Notes: generated by a model not told the origin, from the sequence alone. A DNA stretch of 64,000 bases from Pollenia angustigena (GCA_930367215.1 OV884059.1:224067803-224131802); one strand, 5' to 3'; numbered from the stretch's first letter, positions 32,460-43,899 are shown. Made by a program: numbers and translations.

Positions 32460-34997
32460 GGCTACCTTCATTCTCCACTAGTGGTGGTCGAGGATATAAC
32501 AATGCAAAATTTCAAGCTCATTAATTACATCCCATCAAAAAACTTTTGAAGTTGTTCAAGTAGAAGGCATATTTTCATGACTTCTTTAGCACTTAACTAC
32601 TTGAGTGAATCAACAATGCGTTCCAAAATTCGAATTAATTTTAAATAAGTGAACTTTTGAAAAATTACATGCAATGCACCCATTCAACTCTTATGTAGGA
32701 ATTACAATTTTTCACTATAATTAGGCATTCTTTTAGGATTGAAAGGGGACGAATATTATATACAACTGACTTTAATGATTGAGTTAAATTTTTTTTAATA
32801 TATACATATGTAAATACATTTAATTTTAATATGTATTAAAATTTGTTATATTGCGTATATCAAGGCTTATCCAATAGGCTTGCATACCTCTACAACAATA
32901 CAAAAAACAACAGGCATTTTGTTTGTGTAAAAATTAGCCGCCGTTGTCAAAATCTTATTACTACATAGGGAAAACAAAAGGAAAAATGTAATTTATAATA
33001 AATTCTCATAATGCATATAAAAATTAATATCGAGCACCAATGAAAATACGTATTAAAATCATTAAAGATTCATTGCTTTTCACTCACACTCAATTCAGTT
33101 AATATTACAGATCAATGAAACCCCAAACTAATCACTGAACTTTCATTGGTTCTAAGCAATATTTTTAATGACCAGCCGTTTACCTATATGTGAACCCATG
33201 CTCGCCAAAGACACGCTAATGTTAAAATCATGCATGTTTCACCTAAAAAGAACCAGTGCGTTATCCGCGGAACCCATGAAGTTAGTACTTCTTTTGCCTG
33301 TCTTTTTTTTTTTGCTGGGATCTGAATTTGATTAACTAATTTATGGTAAGAACCCTGGGCTAAAAAAAACAAGTCTTTTTTTTAATAATTTTTCCGTTTT
33401 TATTATACTTCATCAAATTTCGTATATAGTTACAGAAAAATAATTCTGATTGCATTACTAAATACTTTATATTATTTATAGTTTTTAAATCAAGATTCGG
33501 TTTATTTCCTTTATTTATGTTTTTAGCATATTGCAGCAAATAAAAAATGGTGTGCGGCGGCTCCAATTTCGAAATCAAAAATATCTTTAACTTTTTTTTT
33601 GCTGCAATTTAGTTTCGTTTTATTTATTTTAGCTTGATATTAATGTAGTTTTGAATTTAAGATTAAAATAACAAAGAAAACCATTATTTTTTTTAATTAT
33701 TTGTTTTTGTTTGATAGTTTTTTTTTTTAATTGTTGATCGCTTAACTTCAAATGGAAATTACACATTACACAGAATTTATAATTATTTATATACTTATAT
33801 ATTTGTTTTTCTTAGATTTTTCTTTTCAAAATATGATAATTTTCTTTAATATTAAAAAAGTAACGTGAATAAAAAAAAGAAACATACTTAGATGTGTATG
33901 CAAGAAATAAGTTTGGGAAACAAATTACAATTGCAACGAAGTGGGTTAAAAGATCTAAGTGTCGTTTATGGCCTTTCGTTTTAATTGTAGTTTATTTCTT
34001 TTTAGCTTTACATCATATTTTGTTTATTTATATCATTTGTTTATTAAATGTCCAGCAGCAAAAATTAAGTAAAAATAAAAAGTGTGTTGTAAAAAGCAAA
34101 CAAAAAGTATAAATTTAAATACGATAAAAACACAGTTAAATAAAACACACCCTTGTGATTTAAAAGGAAAAAAAAACTTAAAACTAAACAAAGAAATCAA
34201 TAAAACTAGATTTTCAAGAAAAAAAAACACTGCCCCCAAGCCAACTAGCTTTTTTATACTGATGGTTTCAAATAGAAATGTTTAATGACTAAATAGTAGT
34301 AGCTCAGACATGAGAAAACAAAACTTTCAAGTTTTAAACTTACTAAATTATTTCATATGCAATGTAAACAAATTTTAATTAAAAATAGTAATAATTTAAG
34401 TAAATAGTGATTAAACACATATTCCTACCAAATGTAAAAGTTCTAGTTGATGTTGTAAGTAGTTTTTATCATTTTTTTAGTTTCAACGATTTTCTGTAAC
34501 TATTAAATGCGAACTATGGAAAAACAAAGTATAAATGTTCATGAAAGACAGAGAAACATAAATATAACAAAGAAGTAGAAGAGAGCTTGAACAAAAAATT
34601 AAAGCAGCAATTAAAGTTTTTTTTTTTAATAGAAAATAAGGTTTTGTTTCGATATTGAAGAGAAAGAAATATTAATTTGAAAATAGGAGAGAAAATGGGT
34701 TTTTACACTTAACTAGATAAGTTGTTTTTTTTTTTTTTTTTTTTTTTTGTTTTATGAATTCTTTTTTATAATTTACTTTTCTGTCTTGAAATATTTGCTG
34801 CTCTTTTCTTAAGGATTTATTTAGGTTTGTTTTTATTTAAATTTTACTGATTTTTAAGTTTTGAATTTTGTTTGTTGCAAATTTGTTTTTCTTTTAATAT
34901 TTTCTTCTTTAACATGCAGCCTATTTATTTTTAAACTGCTAGCAAAACACAAAAAACATAACACTCAGTTTTGTTTCTGCATCTTCTAATTAGATGT
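32460..34997 (-). other. Downstream of Vap33 stop; possible long 3' UTR
   Basis: Very A+T-rich, with poly-T tracts (for example 34723-34748). Immediately downstream of the Vap33 stop codon on the minus strand, so at least its right part probably is 3' UTR. Several TTTATT strings (AATAAA on the minus strand) exist and the true polyadenylation site cannot be chosen. No other gene recognised. Confidence 0.4.
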
Positions 34998-35153
34998 TCA
35001 GAGTAAAAATTTGCCAAATATAATACCAAAAATTACAGCAGCTATAGCAATCGCTATATAAAACGTTGGAATTTGATTCTCAGCAATAACAGGAGTATAG
35101 GGTTCACCCATGGGGGGTTTAGAGGGTGAAGATCGATTTCTGATTAATTCCTC
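34998..35153 (-). CDS. Vap33: Vap33 last coding exon, membrane anchor
   Basis: 156 nt including the TGA stop; acceptor TTTTCAG. Encodes a short proline-rich spacer ([14 protein letters not shown]) and the hydrophobic tail anchor ending FGKFLL. The G-containing membrane segment agrees with VAP anchors. Confidence 0.93.
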   Translation of the reverse strand, partial: EELIRNRSSPSKPPMGEPYTPVIAENQIPTFYIAIAIAAVIFGIIFGKFLL

Positions 35154-38100
35154 CTGAAAATGAAAGAGAAAAATATTCTGTTATAATGCAAAACTAAAGA
35201 AATTTGATATCTGATCAATCCTGTTATATATAGAAAACATTTAAATCGATTCAGTTCTTTTGATAGACAACTTTTAATGATACACTTTTCTTCAAACATA
35301 TTTCCAAAACAATGTTCTATACAACAGTATTCAATTGCATAGTTCGCAATAGAAAAAATTTTAAATTAAGCAAAAATATATTCGTCAGCTCAGAATTGGT
35401 TTGGCGCATATGCCAAAAAGTCGGAGTGGAGAAAAGCGACAAAGAAGATTTACATGAAGATTTCTCAAATTGTACCCGATAGAATTTTTTTTATATTTTT
35501 ACCACTGCTTCCGGTATATGTTTTGAAGAAAAATGCAAATTTTTGCGCACTTTCATGAATAAAGTTAGAATTTAACCCTCTCATGCACCAAACTCTGTTA
35601 TGGCAGCTATATTTTTTTTAAACATTGATTTTAACTTTATTGACCTCAAAAAAGATAAAAATAGAATTAAAATTTTAATTTACGGTTCCAATGTAGTTTT
35701 TGGAGAATGTTGTATACATACAACATGGCGCATAAACGGGGTAATAAGGTAAATTTTTTTGCTAGAAGAAAACAATTGTTTTATATGGTTTTTATTGAGT
35801 AATTTATAAAAGGAAAAGCTTTTAACAACGAAAAAGTTTTTAAAATATTTAAATATACATTTTCATTTTTCATGGTACTCCTTGAAACAATTTTTTTTTG
35901 GCGTAAAACATATATTTACATTACATTTAGTGCAATATACAGTGGTAAAGCCATTTTTACAAAGTTTGCAACGCGACTGCTTTGGTTTGTAACATGGGAA
36001 ATGACCAACCCCATCATACCTGACGTCTTCAACTTGAATTGAGGGTACACAACGCTTTGAAGTTACAGGAGACATTTGGGAAGAGTCAGATGGACGACCA
36101 CGCTTCCTCGGACCAAAAGTATTTGTATATATAAGGCCAGTAGCAACTTTAGTTTGAAATTCTATAAGAGTTAGTGAATCCTTTTCGCTTATTTTTGAAA
36201 ACTGACTGTGACGTCTATATAGAAGCCAACTATTCGTGACTGCGGAGTTCAATACCCAAAAGAAAATTCTCATGTAGTATTTTCGGGATCGGTGATTTAT
36301 TCTATATAATTCGCAAAGCATATCTGCCAAGTCAACACCTCCCATAAAACGGTTATATTGCTGAACAGCATTTGGAATTGGAATTTCAACAAATTTTTTC
36401 TCTTTTTGATTCCATCGGCGACATGTAGATAATGGTTCAATACAATAGTCCGTGGATAGCAGCTGTACTGTTTTATTGTCAAGCCATTTTACAACTTTGA
36501 TATCATTGTTCGATTCCACTCTATAATCGTAGGCACCACGTCCTTTTTCTTTCAACTTTGCATCAGAGTCTAAGCTTACCTTTCCTAAACGGTTGCTTCG
36601 CACCGTTCCAGTTGCCACAAAACCTTTGTCTCTTAGAATCTTCATCAAATGAAAGGATGTAAACCAATTGTCAAAGAACACCTCATAGTTTTGATTCTCT
36701 GGTAAACTCTTGAGTAGGTGGAATTAATGTCCGAAGAAATTCCTAAGCCATAATTAGGGCAAGTTCCTTCTCCAGTGTACATCGAGAAGTCATATATTAT
36801 GCCCGATTTCCCACATCTTGTAAACATTTTAAAACCCTATTTATGAGGTTTTTTCGGGTTATATTGTTTTAATGTTTGTTTACCTTTAAAGGGTATAATC
36901 TGCTCATCTATGCAGTGATGCTGCTCTGGAGGAATTTTAAGGCAATTTTTTCGAAAGCCCTCTAAAATTGGCTTTATCTTTTGAAGCTTATCATATCCAT
37001 CCTCACCTCGTTTCTTTTCGTCACTAGAAAAATGTAAAAACTGTTTGATTTTTTCAAAACGTTTGCCAGTCATAGCTGCATCTATTAAAGGAATCCTGAA
37101 ATCTGCCTGCCATAACATTCTCATTTCGGGGTATTTGACGATTCCCATATATAGAAGGATTCCCAAATATTGCTCCATTTCTTTGAACGTTGCATTAACC
37201 GAAACACCACTTTTTCGGACTGAATATAAATTAGTCTCCTCCAAAATTTTGGTGACCATGCTGTCATCAAAAAATAATTTAAAGTACTGCAAGGGAGTAT
37301 ACACGTCCACGTCTTCTGAAATAGAACCACTCCATTGTTTTCCACAAGTCTCTATATTTCGTTTTCTCCATTTTAAGTTTTTTAGATCCACTTTTTGAAA
37401 CTCCGACTCCATCGGGGAATCCCTAGGGATTGTTGCAACAACTTCCTCCAATTCTAAGCATTCAGCTTCAATTTCTTCAGGGAGCTCATCAAGTAAATCT
37501 GCAGCCGTGATTTCCTCGCAAAGACTATTCAAAACGTTTGCTTCGTCAATAGGAATTTCTAACGAAGGTACTTCGGTTTCTACTTCAGCATCTGAATCAT
37601 CCCAATTGAACTCCAAAATATAATTAATTTCTTTAACAGTCAAGCCCTTTTGCCTGTCCATAGCGATTTAAGGTCCAAACAAGAATATAACTTACTGGAA
37701 AATAACATAAAATCAACAAAAAAATTTCATGCGAAATAGTAAGAATAAAACAACCGTAAATGCACCATGTTGTACATGTACAACATATCAATAAATGCTC
37801 TCACTCATTGTCCGAACAAAATTATTACCTTTTTTTATTTTATTTCACACCTGTATAATGAATTGTAACTAAAGAAAAATTATCACTGAAATATTTTAAG
37901 GTTTTTATCAAAATTCATGCACTTGTTTATTGACAAAATTAGCAGGAAAAAAATCGTCCAACCTTTGCACACAAAACACTAAATAAGAAGCACAAAAACA
38001 TTTTTATTTGGAGAAAAAAAAAACACAAAACTAAAGCAAAGGCATAAAATGTATTTTTGCTTTGCTTTTCTAAAAAAAATTTACCGTTAGACATGAGATA

Positions 38101-40656
38101 TGTACTCTTAAATAGCGTTGTTGTATACAAACAACAAATGCATGAAAGGGTTAATAGTATTTTTATGAAAATGAAAAATATTGTTTTGTGCCGCATATGC
38201 CACTTTTCTAAAAAAAAAATTAAAAAAGTGGCTTTTTGTGCTGCATACGTATACTTATTGCTGTGTATTGAGTAACTTGTTGAGATGCATTTTTTTTATT
38301 TGATTTTACTTTACAAAAACAGAAAAAACAGTTTAAATGTTATGAAAAGTTACATAAAAAGCCACAAATTAAACAACTTAAATAATGCAAAAGTAAAAAG
38401 AAAATTTAAAACTTAATATTGAGTAAATTTTTATAATAAGCTTTATCAACACGTGGAAGAAATATAAGCAAGTCTTTTATGTCTCTATTTTTATCGCTGG
38501 AAATAAATGATGGTTTCGATATTTTCAAAACATTCGTCAACAAATTCTCAGGAGTTTTCAAACAATTTTTTGATGCAGACTTAACCAAAATTGCATTTTT
38601 ATATTTTTCCTCTTTGGTAGAAGTTTTATAATATATACATAAATTATTATTTTAACTGTATAGAAGTACTTTAATTTTAGCAAAAGGGACTTTTCGAAAG
38701 TCCATTTTATTTGCTTCCAACGAGTATGTGCGAAAATTTTCCGGAAGCATTTCCATAACTTTAAGTTTTGTTTTATTATTTGGCATTGTTTTAAGCAAAT
38801 TTAGTAAATGAAGAAGACTATGAATTTCAATATTCTTTAAGTACCGGTCAATAATACCATGGACACAGTCCACTTCTTGAATTAAAGAATGTTCTGGTTC
38901 TGAAGACTTTTGTATTACGGCATCAATATTATTTTGTTTAAAGAACATTTTGATTGCGGTTGCGTTAATTTGACTGTTATTTTGAGGTACGCAAGAATCG
39001 CTCCATAATGTCAAAGTTTTAATAAGTGGACAATCTTTTATTAATTCAATTCATTTAAAATTTTAATTTAAGCACTAGCAATATTGTTACCACTCCGACC
39101 ACTATGAGCTTCCGTAAAAAAGGCACAATAAGTAAAAGTTGGTATATATGACATAATAATGGTTGCTGTAAGATTAAACATATTTAATTTTCGTTTGTAG
39201 TAAAATTTTAAAGCATTTCCCTTAGGTAGGCTAAAAACACAAATAATAGCAAACCGTACACTTGGTTGGGTCCATTATAAAACTATTTTCCACAAATTTA
39301 TTTTCTTGTTGTCATTTTACTTTGCTTTTGCTGTAACTACTTTTTTTTTCTTACGGCAATGCAGCAAAGCAACAGTAAAATTAATTTTGTACGTTTTTGT
39401 ATGAAGAATTTGCTGCAATCGCCAAACAATGGCTTGTAGAGCAAAACAGTACTTAAAAAATTTTGAAACAGTTGATATGCAGCAAAATAATTGCTTTATA
39501 TCTGAGAAACCATAAAAATTTTAGCGAAACCGGTTTTTGATTTAGAAAGAGGGTATAAAAAAAAATATATTCCTCATACCTAACTCATTTTTTTTTTAAT
39601 GGTCGGTAGGTCAAACCAGTAATGAGCTGACGATATGACAATTATTTGTCATTTTTTTCTAATTTTATTATAAACTAGATGACCCGTGCGAATATTTCGC
39701 ACCGTAATTTTTATCAATGAAAATATTAATTTTTCAATTTCTAATTATTTTTCGTCATTAGTGTTAGAAATAAGCTTTTAAATGAGATATCATTCATTAA
39801 ATTTGATGCGGTGGTATGGGAGATATTTGCAACCGACAAAAAAAAGTGCTTTAGAAATAATATATATGATATTATTATTTTACCTTTATTTTTAACAACT
39901 CTTTTCTCAAATTGCTATTTTCTTCTTGCAACTGTCTGATTTCATTTATCTGCCATTCAGATTGATCTGAATTATCCAGATTGAGGACCTAAAACAACAC
40001 AATATTATTATTACAAAGAAATAAATGCTATTTAAAAATCATTTCACCTTTTCTTCATTCTTAACTTTAAGAGGTAATGCAGCCTCAGTTTTAACAGCTT
40101 TGACAGCAGTTGCTGCCTCTTCTCGTTGGCCCTCTGGCATTTCAAAAACACACTTCAATTTGGCGTCCATAAAGTGTTCTTGTGGCAATTCCTTCCACTA
40201 TAAATACAAATACGTATAATTAATAATCAAGAAAAAAAAATTTCATATAAAAAAAGACATTATCAAATACAAAGAAACCAAAAACTAATCAATACATATT
40301 TACAATATTTACATATTTGTTGGGATCCTGTGGTATTTCGTTTGAAGGACTCACGACACTCTGCACCATAAACTTATGCTTATTCTTTTCGAAAGGATCA
40401 AAATTGAAGGGTTGCAAGCAAACTGTAAAAAAAACAGTAGGAAGATTTATATATTAAGACTAAACAAATATCGTTTTAGTAAAATTAAAAACCTTATACT
40501 TACTTTCAACAGAAACGGTATCATTTGGAGCAACGCATCCAAAATTTGGACGTACACAATAACGTTTTGGAGCGGTAGTTTTAATTTTAAACAAAATAGT
40601 TTGATCCGATGGATTCGAAAGTTTAAGTGTTGTTATAACAGGACTAACGAATGGAC
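34998..40656 (-). CDS. Vap33: VAP family ER membrane protein (Vap33-like), five 3' exons, partial
   Basis: VAMP-associated proteins are tail-anchored ER proteins whose MSP domain binds FFAT motifs at membrane contact sites. Exons on the minus strand: 40656-40504, 40422-40313, 40197-40048, 39988-39884, 35153-34998. All junctions have GT/AG and keep one frame. The visible protein runs from mid-MSP domain ([17 protein letters not shown], then [35 protein letters not shown]) through a linker ([14 protein letters not shown]) and a coiled coil ([19 protein letters not shown]) to a C-terminal membrane segment ([19 protein letters not shown]) and stop. The first exon, carrying the start of the MSP domain, was not identified. 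Three introns are short (about 80-115 bp); the last is 4.7 kb and full of TE. A testis-type paralogue cannot be excluded. Confidence 0.93.
35576..38150 (-). mobile_element. piggyBac element (2.6 kb) with TTAA duplications
   Basis: Flanked by TTAA at 35572-35575 and 38151-38154, the exact piggyBac target. Terminal repeats CCCTCTCATGCA and TGCATGAAAGGG match at 11 of 12 positions. GTTGTA-TACAAC-type palindromes occur near both ends (35707-35727, 37765-37785 and 38118-38136). Encodes a broken transposase on the minus strand (37661-35863). It interrupts the CGTCAGCTCA element, so it came later. Confidence 0.92.
35863..37661 (-). pseudogene. piggyBac transposase (DDE_Tnp_1_7 type), disrupted
   Basis: Cut-and-paste transposase of the piggyBac family. 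The N-terminal frame (37661-36837, 274 codons) has an acidic start and [15 protein letters not shown] before KKPHK. There a tryptophan codon seems to have become TAG (about 36834-36836). The same frame resumes with GFKMFTRCG and [10 protein letters not shown] (to about 36720). A frameshift near 36715 follows. The C-terminal frame (36681-35863, 272 codons) has [25 protein letters not shown] with a catalytic-type aspartate, and a cysteine-rich zinc-binding tail ([18 protein letters not shown]). Total length, about 600 residues, is normal for the family. One nonsense change and one frameshift mean no full transposase is made. Confidence 0.92.
38406..39014 (-). pseudogene. TE-associated protein fragment (WSDSCVPQN family)
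   Basis: Two minus frames, 39014-38652 (120 codons) and 38588-38406 (60 codons), follow each other. The first has [20 protein letters not shown] and then [19 protein letters not shown]; the second has [14 protein letters not shown]. These patterns (WSD.C..QN, then GHS...D.vH) match, from memory, a repetitive uncharacterised insect protein family, possibly a DDE-type transposase. It is split by a frame change and truncated. It sits only in the Vap33-intron copy of the CGTCAGCTCA element, in a block missing from the copy at 55877-59346. Confidence 0.5.
39635..39883. other. Vap33 intron, remnant with GATGACCCGTGCGAA
   Basis: Between the CGTCAGCTCA element and the coiled-coil exon. Contains ACTAGATGACCCGTGCGAAT at about 39675, which looks like a piece of a dispersed repeat. 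Confidence 0.35.
39884..39988 (-). CDS. Vap33: Vap33 exon, coiled coil
   Basis: 105 nt, 35 codons in phase 0; acceptor TTTTAG, donor AAG/GTAAAA. Encodes a heptad-like stretch around [19 protein letters not shown], the VAP dimerisation coil. Confidence 0.9.
40048..40197 (-). CDS. Vap33: Vap33 exon, linker
   Basis: 150 nt, 50 codons in phase 0; acceptor TTTATAG, donor AAG/GTGAAA. Starts [20 protein letters not shown], conserved after the MSP domain, then an alanine/lysine/glutamate-rich linker. Confidence 0.92.
40313..40422 (-). CDS. Vap33: Vap33 exon, end of MSP domain
   Basis: 110 nt; acceptor TTTTTTACAG, donor TAT/GTAAAT. Contains [19 protein letters not shown], the conserved end of the MSP fold. 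Confidence 0.92.
40504..40656 (-). CDS. Vap33: Vap33 exon, MSP core
   Basis: 153 nt, entered in phase 1 after a TTTTAAG acceptor and leaving at a GAAA/GTAAGT donor. Contains the hallmark [13 protein letters not shown], the FFAT-binding core of MSP domains. The preceding exon must end with the first base of a glycine codon. Confidence 0.93.
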
Positions 40657-40746
40657 CTTAAAAGAAAAGCAAACAAAATAAAAATATTAAAGAGTATTAT
40701 TATACATATTTAAAGATGTTTTTATTTGGAATTATTCAACTTTTGC

Positions 40747-40840
40747 CAGTTACAAATCTGCAAGTAAAATACATTTGAAACAAAAATTGTAAAATTGTGG
40801 ATTTTTTAATGTATTTTATTTGTAGATTTGTAACTTATAG
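40747..40840. mobile_element. Small inverted repeat upstream of Vap33 exon
   Basis: AGTTACAAATCTGCAAGTAA and its inverted partner TTGTAGATTTGTAACTT lie about 50 bp apart. Looks like a tiny MITE in the intron preceding the visible exons. Confidence 0.6.
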
Positions 40841-41277
40841 TTTTTAGAAACAGGGCTCAGTACTTTGCGCACAATGTTCACATGGGCAGACAGCCATGCA
40901 GCCCGGAGCTTAACAAATTAACGGCATAATTTTATCGTGAGCTGCATGATCTTAAGTGAAAATTTATCCACGGTTCCATCTTCAGATTAAAAAAATTCTT
41001 TAGTGAAATTTAATTTCTATTTTATTTATTAGAGTCGAATCATCAGTGAAATCAATAATACAGGCTTGGTTTTAGCGAAATCTTTTGCGAACGAAGTTTA
41101 CCACTTAAATTGCAAAAAAAATAAAACTACATCGTTATAACAAAAATCGCTAAGGCTTCACAAAAAGTGGAGAAAGTAAAAGGGTAACGATGCCAAAAAG
41201 CGTCATTAAATACCCGAAAAGCGTCACAATGTCATAAGGTTCCAGCATATAGAAAATGGTAAGAACTTCAACATTAA
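40841..41277. other. Presumed Vap33 intron, no feature recognised
   Basis: Searched by eye on the minus strand for the first VAP exon (an EHELRF-like end followed by a donor); none found. Confidence 0.35.
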
Positions 41278-41443
41278 AGGTATTCACGTCAAAAGTTGCA
41301 CTCTTGCGAAAAATCAAAATTGTAAAAAACTAACAACAATGCCATAGACAATTATTTGTACGGACTAATTGTGTATGTGGTTGCTATTATGTTTTTTGCA
41401 ATTTAGCTTTTTCGAAAAAATGCAACTTTTGACGTGAATACCT
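41278..41443. mobile_element. MITE, AGGKTATTCACGTCA family, copy 1
   Basis: Ends AGGTATTCACGTCAAAAGTT and AACTTTTGACGTGAATACCT, with TAA at 41275-41277 and 41444-41446. 166 bp. Sister copy at 48263-48427. Confidence 0.75.
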
Positions 41444-42589
41444 TAAATTTTAAGGCCCATATTACGGTTAACAACTCAGTTGAGTTGTAATTTTTTTAAA
41501 TTTTGTATTATGGTTTACAAATTTGCTTTGTTGCGGCGAACAAAAACAACAACAAATTACAACTTAACACAACCATAATAGGGGGCTTAAATTCTCATCA
41601 TTTTCTTTCTTTGGACATATTTTCATTAACTTATCTTTAAAGCTGCGACCTATACAAAGGTTACAAGGACAGCCCGCCGGACTAACGAATAGTGTTAAAT
41701 CGATTCAAAAATGAATATTAAACAATCTAAGCACTCTTTTGTAATACATCACTGATAACAAAAAAAAAAAAAAAGGCTTCAATGGATTGTTGCAACCAAA
41801 AACTCTTTTTAGTGACCTTCCTTATTCCCTTTTTTGTGAAGTAAAATAAGTTGTTACTAAAGGAAGTGTGAAAGGGCTTGTCCCCAATGATAACATGTGT
41901 AACAAATAAATAATTATGGAATGCGCCAAGAAAGGCTTGCATCTGCTAAATAAGGCCTTCTATTAGGCCTATTTACTCATTCTAGTTACCCCTGGGAATT
42001 GTTAAAAAAAACTTTTTTCTAAAATTCATCAATATTAGTTGTTTATTTTTCTAAAATTCATCAATATTAATGGTTAAATATGATTTTTTCATAATTTTTC
42101 TTATGCGGCCCCAACACTTTGCAACTGGTCGTACAATTGAGTTAACTTTACCAGCTAAATGGAAGTTAAATTTTCTTCTAGAAGAAGGAGTTTCATCGAA
42201 AAGAACGAAAATTCTGAACTGATTTAATTTTGATTGCAATCACTAGATTTTATTGCAATCAAAGTATATATTGCATAGATGGGGGTAGTGCACTCATTTT
42301 GCAGTTTCAACTCACACTTAGTGATAGTGCAAAATTATTGCAATCATTTTTTTGATGTTGAATGATGAGTTGAAAATTTGCAGCCCCACTAAGCATGAGT
42401 GATAGTGATGTTAAAAAATTTTACACTCAAAAAAAATTTGTTTGATTTAAATAAAAGCAATCATCAGTTTATTGCAACTTTTTTGTTCTTCACTCATTTG
42501 AGTGCAACTAAAAATTTTGCATTCAATTTCAAGTTTAAATTGACTTGAGTTTATTGTTGTGCACTAATTTTACACTAAAGACTAATGTG
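41444..42589. other. Intergenic repeats related to 47930-48260
   Basis: 42240-42560 contains TTGCAATCA, AGTGCACT and GATAGTGCA blocks that recur, inverted, at 47930-48250, indicating one dispersed repeat family. The rest is unremarkable. Confidence 0.45.
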
Positions 42590-42717
42590 TGGTTTACAGA
42601 ACACGAGCGCCTTACTCGTCCGTTCAACTTACATTAAAAACAAAAACAAAATTTCGAAATTTGTTTTGTTTTAAATGTAATTTGAACGGACGAGTAAGGC
42701 GCTCGTGTTCTATAAAC
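42590..42717. mobile_element. MITE, TTTGTAGAACACGAGC family, copy 2
   Basis: Arms GGTTTACAGAACACGAGCGC and GCGCTCGTGTTCTATAAACG. Arms continue to a centre of CAAAATTTCGAAATTTTG type. Related to 32318-32457. Confidence 0.7.
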
Positions 42718-42763
42718 GTCACATAAACTTCATAAAAAAAAAAAACAAAAAAAGAACAGTAAT

Positions 42764-43114
42764 TCAAAAACAATAGAGGATAATATAAAAATAGATATTA
42801 AAAATTATTTGCTTTAAGCAATAAGCATCAACATTATTATCACTTAATTTAATATTTCCAGGAGCGTCTACCATTCCGCTTAAAGAAAATAAGCGCTCTA
42901 CTGAAGCAGAGGACGGCAAAGGCATATTATATTTTAAAAATATTTGCTTAACTTTTTTCAAGTCCTCGTCCAGATTATGAAACATATGATGCAAAACATT
43001 TGAGTTTGATGGTGAAAGGGGAAAGATGAAAGGAAAGTTTTTTGTTTCTTCTGCAAACATTTTTTTAAGTTTATTTTTGAAAGGAAGAAAAAGAAAAAAA
43101 CAAGGTATACACAA
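42764..43114 (-). pseudogene. hAT transposase C-terminal fragment
   Basis: The minus frame (116 codons) carries MPLPSSASVERLFSLSGM followed by a diverged stretch, the hAT dimerisation signature (SSA.VERLFS.aG). Residues before it (LKKVKQIFLKYN) also fit. It lacks the upstream catalytic part and was not enclosed by TIRs that I could identify. An inactive remnant. Confidence 0.8.
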
Positions 43115-43309
43115 TACTTAAATACCGCGAAACACTGTTTCATTGCATTGACACGAATGCAGTTTCAAAAAGAATTGAGTAGTTTCTGCAAAAAATATTT
43201 TATTGTATGGACGATAAAATTTTTTTCATCTTTTTTTTCGATATCAACTTAAAACCTTAGATTAGAATTTTTTGTTGTAAAAATTTTTCATCCACATAAA
43301 ATAATTATA

Positions 43310-43827
43310 TATGGGGGATTTCATGTCAAGTGACCCAATTTTTAAATCGATGTCTTCCGATTTGGGTACATATGGGGGATTTCATGTCAAGTGACACAAT
43401 TTTGAAATCGATGTCTTCCGATTTGGATGAAATTTGCACCAAGGTTAGTCCTATTGGATAGTAATTTAGACACAAATTTTCAACAAGATCGGTCTAAAAG
43501 TTTCTGAGTTAGCGGGGGTCAAAATTTGACATTTGGGCCATACAGGTGTTCTTTCTTTAATTTAAATTTAAAAAATAGCTATCGACGCTACTTGGGACAA
43601 ATTATTATTTATAAGTTATTAATAAGTTACATGGATAAGAAAGAACACCTGTATGGCCAAAATGTCAAATTTTGACCCACACTAACTCAGAAACTTTTAG
43701 ACCAATCTTGTTGAAAATTTGTGTCTAAATTACTATCCAATAGGACTAACCTTGGTGCAAATTTCATCCAAATCGGAAGACATCGATTTCAAAATTGTGT
43801 CACTTGACATGAAATCCCCCATATGTA
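43310..43827. mobile_element. Long foldback repeat, ATGGGGGATTTCATGTCAAG arms
   Basis: From 43371 an arm of about 190-200 bp (ATGGGGGATTTCATGTCAAG to GGCCATACAGGTGTTCTTTC) is mirrored by 43636-43824. The first 60 bp of the left arm is also duplicated at 43310-43370. The ends, near CATATG, are palindromic, so the target duplication is unclear. The small difference between arms suggests recent formation or conversion. Confidence 0.85.
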
Positions 43828-43899
43828 TAATTTTTTGATTATTATCATATGGGATTTTTTTGTTGTTGTTTGTAGTTTTCACTCAAAATAATAATGAAA

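Larger units (their letters stand above)
35386..39634 (-). mobile_element. TIR element, CGTCAGCTCA ends, copy 1 (in Vap33 intron)
   Basis: Left end CGTCAGCTCAGAATTGGTTT and right end AAACCAGTAATGAGCTGACG. Collinear, inverted, with the copy 55877-59346, but holding a piggyBac element (35576-38150) and an extra ~1 kb block (about 38285-39310) with a TE-associated protein fragment. Motifs GGCATATGCGGCACA and TAGGTCAA(A)CC are shared between copies. Lies wholly in the last intron of Vap33. Confidence 0.7.

Noticed and set aside
37045..37398. 117-codon plus-strand frame
   Set aside because: Antisense shadow of the piggyBac transposase frame.
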